From the NCBI GenBank assembly GCA_963839815.1, contig CAWIWF010000001.1:186001-250000 (forward strand): a stretch of 64,000 bases of DNA. The letters are read 5' to 3'. Under the pieces are notes generated by a model that was not told the DNA's origin, ran no database searches, and saw only the letters and a list, made by a program, of their open reading frames with translations. This document shows, one piece after another, positions 56,694-64,000 of the stretch. The stretch comes from JACVRM01 sp963839815 (GTDB lineage Bacteria > Actinomycetota > Thermoleophilia > Gaiellales > Gaiellaceae). The first letter of the stretch is position 1. Every line of letters begins with the position of its first letter. The position numbers and the translations under genes were made by a program.

Positions 56694-57590
56694 ACGGCCG
56701 TAGAGACCGGTAAGCGAGCGACACCGCTTGTCATCGCGACTCTCGCACTCGCAGTCTTTGGGACGAGCTCATCCGGTTCCGCAACGCAGCGGCAGATCGC
56801 TTTCGTGAGTGAACGCGACGGCAACCGCGAGATCTACGTCATGAATGCCGACGGTGGGAGCGCCAAGAGGTTGACGAGCGATGCAGCCGAAGACGTCGGC
56901 CCCACGTGGTCTCCGAACGGGAAGATGATTGCGTTCGCAAGCAACCGAGCAGGCAACTTCGAGATCTACTCCATGAACGCGGACGGAACCGGCGTCAGGC
57001 AACTGACGAGAGACCCCGGCGCCGATGGCTTCCCGGACTGGTCGCCGGACGGCAAGGAGATCGCGTTCTCGAGCGACCGCGTTGGAAACTCCGAGATCTA
57101 CGTGATGAAAGCGGACGGGACGAGGGTGAGGCGCGTGACGCGCAACCCGAACGATGATCTGGCTCCAGCCTGGTCTCCGAGCAAACGGAGGATCGCGTTC
57201 GACCGGGAGCTCGGCGGAGTGAACTTCGAGCTCTACGTGATGAACGCCGATGGGCGAGCGGTCAGGAGACTCACACGTGGTCCTTCGACCGACCAGTCGC
57301 CGTCGTGGTCGCCCTCGGGCGCGAGGCTCGCCTACTTCAGCGACCGCAGTGGCAGCTTCGAGATCTACTCGATGAAAGCGAGCGGCAAGGCCGTGACACG
57401 GCTGACTCGCAATCGTGCAGCCGACGCCCTCCCAGCGTGGTCTCCGGCCGGATCGATTGCCTTCGTCAGCGAGCGAGGCGGCAACGCGGACATCTACGTG
57501 ATGAACGCGAACGGACGCGGCGCGCGACGATTGACGTCGGCTCGTGGCGAAGACTTCGATCCCGATTGGTCTCCGAACGTCACCAGGTGA
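56694..57590 (+). CDS. Exported PD40/TolB-type beta-propeller protein, start codon unclear
   Basis: About 298 residues. Signal peptide PLVIATLALAVFGTSSSGSA, then seven imperfect repeats of about 41 residues of the form E-I-Y-V-M-N-A-D-G-...-R-L-T-...-P-x-W-S-P-x-G-x-x-I-A-F, the PD40 propeller unit of TolB. The first usual start (GTG 56805) would remove the whole signal peptide. A GGAGGGAG site (56681-56688) and ACG 56694, spaced seven bases, suggest ACG or a base error in ATG as the start. Codon use is slightly less GC-rich than in the neighbours. Confidence 0.8.
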   Translation, partial: TAVETGKRATPLVIATLALAVFGTSSSGSATQRQIAFVSERDGNREIYVMNADGGSAKRLTSDAAEDVGPTWSPNGKMIAFASNRAGNFEIYSMNADGTGVRQLTRDPGADGFPDWSPDGKEIAFSSDRVGNSEIYVMKADGTRVRRVTRNPNDDLAPAWSPSKRRIAFDRELGGVNFELYVMNADGRAVRRLTRGPSTDQSPSWSPSGARLAYFSDRSGSFEIYSMKASGKAVTRLTRNRAADALPAWSPAGSIAFVSERGGNADIYVMNANGRGARRLTSARGEDFDPDWSPNVTR

Positions 57591-57764
57591 GCTGACGGTC
57601 AGGGAGCTCCCAAGCGGCGGAGGATCGGACGCGCGTCCGGCGGATGCTAACGGACTGCTAGGCGGCTGAGGGACGCTCCATGACGGACAGCCGCGCGCCT
57701 CGACCAGGCGAACCTGCGTGATGACGTCCTGGGCCGCGAAGACCCCGGTCTAGACTCCGCCACA

Positions 57765-58725
57765 GTGCGGGCGGTGGTGCACGACCGGTACGGGCCACCC
57801 GAGGTGCTGCGCCTCGAGGACGTCGAGCCTCCCGTCGCGCGCGAGGGGGACGTGGTCGTCCGCGTGCAGGCGACGACGGTCACTCGCTCGGACTGCTCCT
57901 GGCGGGCCGGCACGCCGTTCCCCGCGCGCTTCTTCACGGGGCTGCGCAGGCCGAAGCGGCGGATCCTGGGAGCCGAGTTCGCCGGCGAGGTCGAGGCGGT
58001 CGGTGACGGCGTGACGGAGTTCCGCGTCGGCGACCGCGTCTTCGGAGCGAGCGTCTTCGGCGCGAACGCCGAGCTCGTGCGCGTCCGTGAGAGCGGTCCG
58101 ATCGCGCACATGCCCGAGGGGGCGAGCATGCAGAGTGCGGCGGCCTCGGCGGACGGGCCGATTCTCACGCTGAACGCCTTCCGCCCGGTCGAGCTCGGCC
58201 CCGAGACGACGCTGCTCGTCTACGGCGCGTCCGGCTCGATGGGGACGGCGGGCGTGCAGCTCGCCAAGCACTTCGGCGCACAGGTGACGGCGGTGTGCGA
58301 CACGAGGCACGTCGACCTCGTCCGCTCGCTCGGCGCCGACGAGGTGATCGACTACCTGCAGGAGGACTTCAGGGCGAACGGCGTCCAGTACGACCTGATC
58401 TTCGACGCCGTCGGCAAGCTCCGCTTCACGCGCTGCAAGGCCTCCCTGAAGCCGGGCGGCGCCTTCCTGCCCGACCGACGGCTTTGCCAACTTCGGGCAG
58501 GCACTGTGGACGGCCAAGCTCGGCGACCGCAAGGTGCGACTCGCCATCCCGCCGCGCTACACCAAGGAGTACGTGCTGCTCGTCAAGCGGCTGATCGAGG
58601 CGGGCGAGTATCGAGCCGTGATCGACAGGACGTATCGGCTCGAGGACGTGGTCGAGGCGACGCGCTACGTCGAGACCGGCCAGAAGACGGGCAACGTCGT
58701 GCTCACCGTCACCGGCTCGGACTGA
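57765..58725 (+). CDS. Zinc-independent quinone oxidoreductase/alcohol dehydrogenase (MDR), one frame correction near 58475
   Basis: About 319 residues. AVVHDRYGPPEVLRLEDVEP at the start, AGEVEAVGDGVTEFRVGDRV (MDR core), LVYGASGSMGTAGVQLAKHF (nucleotide-binding loop), VIDRTYRLEDVVEATRYVET at the end. In the sequence as given an extra G in CTGCCCG-ACC breaks the frame in the middle of TDGFANFGQALWTAKLG. GTG start, eight bases after TAGACT. Confidence 0.88.
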
Positions 58726-58740
58726 GCCGGTTCGCGCCGC

Positions 58741-59404
58741 TCAGGCGAGCGCGCGCTCGAGGGCCGCTCGGTCGGCCGGCCCGCCGTGCGTCGCGAGCAC
58801 GTGCTCGACCGGCAGCTCCAGGAGCTGACGGAGCCCGGCCGCGATCTGCTCGCGCGTCACGCCGGGGCGCAGCCACCGATCGTTGATCTCGAGCCCGCTG
58901 CCGAAGTCGACGAGCGTGTCGCCGGAGATCACCGCCTGCTGGCGCTCGAACCAGAGCACGGTGTCGTTCGGCTTGTGCCCGGGGAGCACGTCGGCGCCGA
59001 CTGGCAGCCTGTCGCCGGCCTCGTAGAGTCGCGCCTCGCCCTTACCCTCACGGAGCAGCCAGACGACGTCGGGGCTGCCGTCGCCGGCCTGCTCGGCACG
59101 TGATCCCGTACGTGTCCATCAGGTACTGCGCACTGTCGGGCCGCGGCGTGTAGACCGGCGCGCCGAGCCGCTCGACGAGGATCTCGGCGTCGCGCTCGTG
59201 CCAGGGAGCGGTGAGCACGATCGCCGTCTCGCGCTCCGCCGCGAGGTCGATCAGCTCGCCCGGGACGCCCAGCGGATCGAAGAGCAGCAGCCGCTCCCCG
59301 TCGTCGATCGCGTACGACGAGACGTTCTGATCCCACGGCTCGCTGTCCCGCCACCCCGGGTGCGGTGCCTGCCAGTGCCAGAGTCCAGGCTGCAGCTCGC
59401 GCAC
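58741..59404 (-). CDS. Metallo-beta-lactamase-fold hydrolase-like protein, one frame correction near 59096
   Basis: About 220 residues after removal of one base. N-terminal part VRELQPGLWHWQAPHPGW and LLLFDPLGVPGELIDLAAER, then the corrected AEQAGDGSPDVVWLLREG, and the C-terminal part LPGHKPNDTVLWFERQQAVI with ISGDTLVDFG and VLATHGGP. The H-x-H-x-D-H motif is replaced by TAPWHERDAE, so metal binding may be incomplete. Without correction two separate pieces would be called. Confidence 0.78.
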
Positions 59405-59515
59405 GGGGCGGGATGCTACTGGTCGCCGCTTCGGTGCGCCCGCGAGGGACTTGGTTTCTTGACTGGACGTGACATCGGCTCCATGCTGCCCGCACACCTG
59501 CGGCAGGGAGGGGAC

Positions 59516-60331
59516 ATGGGACGAGGCGCACGTATCGCAGCGGTCGCGTTCGCCGTGGTCGCGATGAGCACCGCCTATGCGGAAGCGATCACCAACGGAC
59601 AGCCGGACGGAAATGGTCACCCGTACGTCGGGGTGCTGGTCGACGACTTCGTCACGCCGGGCTACTACCAGCGCTTCTGCACGGGCACGCTCGTCGCGCC
59701 GCGAATCGTCGTGACGGCCGCGCACTGCCTGCTCGACGAGATCGACACGGAGGTGGCCGTCAGCTTCGACCCGGTCTACCGGCCCGGGGTGTCGCCGATC
59801 ATCCACGGCACGGGAGTCGCAGCCGTCGACCCGGCGATCTTCGTCGGGACCGCCGGCACGGCCGCAAAGCACGGCAGCTCGAGCCTGGGCAACGACATCG
59901 CCGTCGTGCATCTCGACGAGGATGCGCCCGTCGGCGAGTTCGCGCAGCTGCCGGCGGCCGGCCAGCTGTCCACGCTGAGCCTCAAAGGGCGCTCGTTCAC
60001 GGCCGTCGGCTACGGCCGCACTCGTGTCGATCGGACGAAGGGCCCCAACAACATCGAGCCGAACATCGACCCGGACGTTCGCTATGCCTCGACGCAGCAG
60101 TTCCTCAACCTCCGCGGAGGTGTGCTCACGCTGTCAGGCAATCCCGCAACGGGAAGCGGCGGTACGTGCTTCGGGGATTCGGGCGGCCCATACTTCCTCG
60201 CTGACTCGAACCTGATGGTTGCGACCGTCATCGTCGGGGACGCGGTCTGCCGCGCGTCCGAGCGCGCGTACCGGCTGGACACCGACTTCGCTCGAGGCTT
60301 CCTCGCGTCGCAGGGTGCCCCCGTCCCCTAG
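59516..60331 (+). CDS. Secreted trypsin-like serine protease (S1)
   Basis: 271 residues. Signal peptide AAVAFAVVAMSTAYAEA. Catalytic triad: His in VTAAHCLLDE, Asp in NDIAVVHLDEDAP, and Ser in FGDSGGPYFL. AGGGAGGGG before ATG 59516. No separate C-terminal domain. Exported protease, substrate unknown. Confidence 0.93.
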   Translation: MGRGARIAAVAFAVVAMSTAYAEAITNGQPDGNGHPYVGVLVDDFVTPGYYQRFCTGTLVAPRIVVTAAHCLLDEIDTEVAVSFDPVYRPGVSPIIHGTGVAAVDPAIFVGTAGTAAKHGSSSLGNDIAVVHLDEDAPVGEFAQLPAAGQLSTLSLKGRSFTAVGYGRTRVDRTKGPNNIEPNIDPDVRYASTQQFLNLRGGVLTLSGNPATGSGGTCFGDSGGPYFLADSNLMVATVIVGDAVCRASERAYRLDTDFARGFLASQGAPVP

Positions 60332-60342
60332 CACCGTCGCCG

Positions 60343-60382
60343 GCAGCACGAAGCCCGGCCACGTGGCCGGGCTTCGTGCTGC
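60343..60382. terminator. Perfect 40-base palindrome between convergent genes
   Basis: Left arm GCAGCACGAAGCCCGGCCAC, followed directly by its reverse complement, without loop or mismatch. It lies 12 bases after the serine protease stop and about 60 bases from the amidase stop, so it most likely ends transcription from both sides. Confidence 0.75.
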
Positions 60383-60441
60383 GCGGAGTGCCTCTGGCGG
60401 AAGGGCGCCGGGCGATGGCGCCCGCCAGGGGTCGCCTTCGC

Positions 60442-62152
60442 CTAGCCCTTCGCCGCCGCCAGGGTGGGGCCCGGAGCGCCGGGGAACAGGGCGTCGCCGA
60501 TGGTCGGGATGAACCGCGGCGGCTTCCGCACCTTCGTCGCCCGCTCGTAGTCGTACGCGTAGCCGAGCAGCTCCGGCTCGTCCCAGCGGCCGCCGATGAA
60601 GGTGATCCCGACCGGGAGACCCTCGAGGTAGCCGGCCGGCACCGTGATGTCGGCGTAGCCGGACACCGCTGCCGCCGACGACGAGCCGACGAAGTACTCG
60701 AAGTGGCCATCGAGGTCACCCTCGTTCGGGTCGTCGTTCGTGGGCCAGGCGGGACCGTTCGTCAGGCCGACGATCGCGTCGAGGTCGTGCTGGGCCATGA
60801 GGTCGTCGATCTCCTGCTGAACAGGCGGGGTGACACCGGCACGGATGTCGGCGCACTCCTGGTCACGCCCGTTTGTCGCCTCGGCGAGCTCGAAGACGAG
60901 GTTGTTCCAGGGACCCTCGAGGTCTGGACGGGCCTCGTTGAACGCGATCAGCCCGGCGAGGGTCTGCGGGTAGGGCTGGCCGGTCACCGGGTTCGTCCCG
61001 CTGACGTAGGTCTGGAGGTACGTCGCGATGTCCGTCTTGAACTCGCAGAGCAGCGCTGGGAAACTCGCCGGCGGTCGCCGACAGGTCGATGTCCGTTCCG
61101 TCGACCACGGTCGCGCCCTCGTCCTCGAGCGCGTCGATCACGTCATCGAGGATCGGCTCGACGGCCGGGCCCACCAGCGCCTGGTCGTAGGTGCCGGCGC
61201 GCCAGACGCCGATCCGGGCGCCCTTGAGCGCCTTCTTGTCGAGGAACCGCGTGTAGTCGGAGCGGGCGTTGCCGGCCTGCGCGGCCGTCGCCGGGTCGCT
61301 CGGGTCGATCCCCGTTGCGGCGCCGAGCAGCACCGCGGCGTCGGTCACGTTGCGGGCCATCGGGCCGGCCGTGTCCTGGTCTGCGCTGATCGGGATAACG
61401 CCCGCTCGGCTCCACAACCCGAGTGTCGGCTTGATGCCGACGATGCCGTTCGCCCCGGACGGGCAGACGATCGACCCGTCCGTCTCGGTGCCGACGGCGG
61501 CGACCGCGAGATCGGCGGCCGCGACGACGCCGGAGCCGGAGCTCGAGCCGCACGGGTTCCGGTCGAGGACGTAGGGCATGTTCGTCTGGCCGCCGATGCC
61601 GCTCCAGCCGCTGGACGAGGGCCCCGAGCGGAAGTTGGCCCACTCGGACAGGTTGGCCTTGCCGAGGAGGATCGCGCCGGCTGCCTTCAGCCGCTCGACG
61701 ATGAACGCATCGTCTGGTGTGCTGCCGGCGAGCGCCCAGGAGCCGGCGGTCGTAGGCATGCCGGTCGTGTTGACGTTGTCCTTGACGATGATCGGGATCC
61801 CGAGGAGCGGGCGTTCGTCCCCCCTCCGTCGCGCCCGGTCGGCCGCGCGCGCGTCGGCGCGTGCCGTCGGGCTGACCGTGATCACCGCGTTGAGGATCGG
61901 GTTCAGCTGGCGGATGCGCCGGAGGTAGAAGCTCGTCAGCTCGACCGAGCTCAGCCGGTGCTTGTCCATCAGCTTCTGAAGCTCGGGGATGGTCGTCTTG
62001 TCGACGTCGATCCCCGCGACCTTGGTGTGCTTCGGCTTTGGCTCGTGCTTGACCTTCGCCGCTTGCCCGGCCAGCGCCCCGGCGCCGGCGAGGGCGAGCA
62101 AGAGGGCCAGTAAGGTCGTCAGGAGAACGGAGCGCCGCAGTCTGCTGCTCAT
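60442..62152 (-). CDS. Exported amidase (amidase signature family), one frame correction near 61058
   Basis: About 569 residues after removing one base. Signal peptide LLTTLLALLLALAGAGALAG. Catalytic triad of the family: Lys in GIPIIVKDNVN, Ser in PCGSSSGSGVVAAADLAVAA (cis-Ser), and Ser in GTETDGSIVCPSG (nucleophile). The frame breaks in GEFP-ALLCEFKTDIATYLQ, where an extra A must be removed; both halves then form one protein. It hydrolyses amide bonds, perhaps in peptides or amino acid amides outside the cell. Confidence 0.9.
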
Positions 62153-62395
62153 TGCGTGACCTCCACGTTCGGTGGGGCGGACGCTGGGATCACCGGGACT
62201 GGGACCGGCGATCCGGCGGCGCGATTCTAAACGGTGAGCGCGAGGGCTGACGCGGCCTCGGGAGCGCGGCGAACGGCCGCCGTTCTCTTCGCACGCGAGT
62301 CCCGGAGTTCCGACGCGAGCGTACGCTCGACCGCGCGCTCAGAGCGCGCTCGCATGCGCAGTTGTTCGGGAGTGTCCCTCGAAAACGGAAGCGAC
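62153..62395. other. Intergenic region, no gene
   Basis: Upstream of the amidase and at the 3' end of the kinase-like gene, both on the minus strand. It contains a dyad CGAGCG-TA-CGCTCG at 62316-62329; no other feature. Confidence 0.45.
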
Positions 62396-62899
62396 CTAGG
62401 ACGGCGTGACCGGGCGCGAGGCGATCGCGATCAGGTCGGCGACGACTCGATCGAGCGGTCGGCTGGCATCCAGCTCATGCGTGCAGCTCGCTCTGAGCAG
62501 CGGCTCGACCCTCGCGAGGTCATCCAAGATCATCGCTCGTTCCACTGGAGTCTTCCCGTAGTTGTTCGTCGTTCGGCGCACGACCCGGTCAAGGATCACG
62601 TCAGCAGGGGCACTGAGCAGGACGACCGCGTCGAACCGGCCGTAGAACTTCGACTGATTCCTCACGCACCCTTGAACGAAGAGCGAGCGACCATCATCGG
62701 AGTCCAGCAGCTCGGTGATCTTTTCCTCGACCCAGAGCCACTCCCCGCGGTGCAGCACGTCGGAGGACTCAGCATCCTCCCGATACTCGCGCCAGCCCGG
62801 ATCATCGGTGTCGACGACGCGATAGCCGCGTCGGCCAAGTTCGGCGAGCGCCGACGACTTGCCCGTTCCCGACATGCCGGTCACCAAGACCTTCGACAT
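62396..62899 (-). CDS. Small P-loop kinase-like protein
   Basis: 167 residues. KVLVTGMSGTGKSSALAELG is a Walker A loop near the N-terminus, then VVDTDDPGWREY, LFVQGCVRNQSKFYGRFDAV and VVRRTTNNYGKTPVERA. The plan is that of shikimate/adenylate kinase-like proteins; substrate unknown. ATG 62899 is seven bases after TAGCGT; an in-frame ATG 24 bases upstream is possible. Confidence 0.8.
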   Translation of the reverse strand: MSKVLVTGMSGTGKSSALAELGRRGYRVVDTDDPGWREYREDAESSDVLHRGEWLWVEEKITELLDSDDGRSLFVQGCVRNQSKFYGRFDAVVLLSAPADVILDRVVRRTTNNYGKTPVERAMILDDLARVEPLLRASCTHELDASRPLDRVVADLIAIASRPVTPS

Positions 62900-63079
62900 C
62901 GGGACAACGCTACGGATTGCCAAGCGAAGGCGTGGCGGTGTGGGCGAGCGTGCGTCAACCGGAGGAGCCCTCCCATGGCGCGTCCTCCTCCCCGGCCCAG
63001 TGGAGCGCCGGCCACCGAGAGGATGCTCGGGACTCCGCCGCCGCTCGACAGATGTGGGGCGAGGCGGAATGATGGCCGG

Positions 63080-64000
63080 GTGCCGCGCGACCTACCGAGT
63101 GGAGTGGTCACGCTGCTCTTCACCGACATCGAGGGCTCGACGAGGCTGCTGCACGAGCTCGGCGACGCCTACGGTGGCGCGCTCCAGGAGCATCGCCAGA
63201 TCGTGCGCGCCGCATGCGTGGCGCACCACGGTGTCGAAGTCGACACGCAGGGCGACGCACTCTTCGTCGGGTTCGCGCGCGCCTCGGATGCGGTGGCCGC
63301 TGCGGAGGACGCTCAGCGGGCGCTGGCCGACGGACCGATCCGCGTGCGGATGGGGCTTCACACCGGCGAGCCCCGAGTCACCGAGGAGGGCTACGTCGGG
63401 ATCGACGTCCACAAGGGCGCCCGCATCGCTGCCGTCGGCCACGGGGGACAGGTGCTGCTGTCGCAGGCGACTCGCGCGCTCGTGGATCACGAGGCGCGTG
63501 ACCTCGGTGCGCACCGGCTCAAGGACCTGAGCGCGCCCGAGCGCATCTACCAGCTCGAGATCGATGGCCTGCCCGGCGAGTTCCCGCTGCTGAAGACGCT
63601 CGAGGCCGGAGTGAAGAACCTGCCGGCGCCGCCGACGTCGTTCGTCGGCCGGACACGCGAGCTCGCCGAGATCGATCGCCTGCTCGGCGAGCCGGACTGC
63701 CGGCTGCTGACCCTCGTCGGCCCCGGCGGCGTCGGCAAGACCCGACTCGCCCTCGAGGCAGCCGCACGCCGCGTCGACCGCTACTCGCACGGCGTCCACT
63801 TCGTCCCGCTCGCGTCCGTGGCCTCGCCGGAGCTGCTCGCGCCCGCCCTCGCCGAGTCGATCCAGTTCGCCCTCGACGGCGTGCACAGCAACCTCTCGGC
63901 GCAGGAGCAGCTGCTGGACTACCTCAGCGCGCGGTCCACGCTTCTGGTGCTCGACAACTTCGAGCATCTTGTCGATGGCTCGGGATTCCTGAGCGAGGTG
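63080..64000 (+). CDS. Class III adenylate/guanylate cyclase-domain protein with AAA/NB-ARC-like ATPase (3' end outside window)
   Basis: 307 codons visible. The first 165 residues form a cyclase-homology domain: VTLLFTDIEGSTRLLHELG with the first metal Asp, GVEVDTQGDALFVGFA with the second, RVRMGLHTGEP and GYVGIDVHKGARIAAVGHGG. Then a PPTSFVGRTRELAEIDRLL linker and a P-loop LTLVGPGGVGKTRLALEAAA, Walker B-like LLVLDNFEH. GTG 63080 lies six bases after AATGAT. This fusion is common in actinobacteria; usually TPR repeats follow. The frame is open to the right edge. Confidence 0.9.
   Translation, partial: MPRDLPSGVVTLLFTDIEGSTRLLHELGDAYGGALQEHRQIVRAACVAHHGVEVDTQGDALFVGFARASDAVAAAEDAQRALADGPIRVRMGLHTGEPRVTEEGYVGIDVHKGARIAAVGHGGQVLLSQATRALVDHEARDLGAHRLKDLSAPERIYQLEIDGLPGEFPLLKTLEAGVKNLPAPPTSFVGRTRELAEIDRLLGEPDCRLLTLVGPGGVGKTRLALEAAARRVDRYSHGVHFVPLASVASPELLAPALAESIQFALDGVHSNLSAQEQLLDYLSARSTLLVLDNFEHLVDGSGFLSEV

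Noticed and set aside
1..64000. Insertion sequences, prophage or integrative element
   Set aside because: No transposase, integrase or phage structural motif was seen in any plausible frame.

Overview
The window is very GC-rich bacterial DNA, dense in genes on both strands, with many 4-base ATGA/GTGA/TTGA overlaps. Gene content points to a deep-branching actinobacterium, probably class Thermoleophilia (Gaiellales/Solirubrobacterales); this is inferred from gene neighbourhoods and style, not from a marker-gene search. Supporting points are a split pdxS-pdxT-yebC / ruvC-ruvA-ruvB / relA block, a ClpS-DUF2017 pair, and a frequent start pattern in which a TANNNT -10 box lies about 6 bases before the start codon, as expected for leaderless mRNAs.

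Layout. 1-5.3 kb: phosphohexomutase end, P1 peptidase, a membrane protein and cytochrome P450, DUF2017-ClpS, and a hotdog thioesterase. 5.3-5.9 kb: a repeat, a set of GATCCCTC-N4-GAGGGATC palindromes, and a 51-residue secreted peptide with three GGGKGF units. 6-13.8 kb: relA/spoT, recJ, an unknown gene, ruvBAC, and a Clp-N/helix-turn-helix protein. 13.8-20.0 kb: an unusual peptide locus (below). 20.3-23 kb: yebC, pdxT, pdxS with copies of an intergenic repeat. 23-30.7 kb: PAP2 phosphatase, glycosyltransferase, an MFS-PAP2 fusion, a diacylglycerol-kinase-like protein, YjbQ, a CAT-anticodon tRNA with a duplicated 5' half, BON protein, phosphoesterase, nucleotidyltransferase. 30.8-38.3 kb: a copper operon (csoR-copA-copZ), two transporter-related genes, TetR with a clear operator, AMIN-like lipoprotein, PAP2, PepSY-like protein. 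38.3-47.4 kb: reductases, MFS exporter, SigG-like sigma factor, orphan histidine kinase, MEDS sensor, phosphoribosyltransferase. 47.5-51.5 kb: a PadR-controlled ABC exporter. 51.5-64 kb: aldo/keto reductase, two related methyltransferases, hydrolases, PD40 repeat protein, serine protease, amidase, small kinase, and the start of a cyclase-AAA protein.

The most interesting region is 13.8-20.0 kb: five tandem paralogous 67-70 residue peptides (plus a more distant sixth small ORF), then a protein that appears to join a PqqD-like peptide-recognition domain to an M50-type membrane metalloprotease (HEIGH, LDG), a secreted protein with two CxxC motifs and an N-A-A-V-A core resembling that of the peptides, a lipoprotein and another exported protein. 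It sits between ruvC and yebC, which are normally adjacent in actinobacteria, and it is divergent from the Clp-N/HTH gene across a short palindrome. It looks like a peptide maturation/export system of RiPP type without recognisable modifying enzymes.

At least eleven genes need a single-base frame correction (ten extra bases, one missing). This is best explained by assembly errors, and coordinates below span the corrected genes. Several genes also lack ATG/GTG/TTG at the expected start and seem to begin with ATC, ATT, CTG or ACG.
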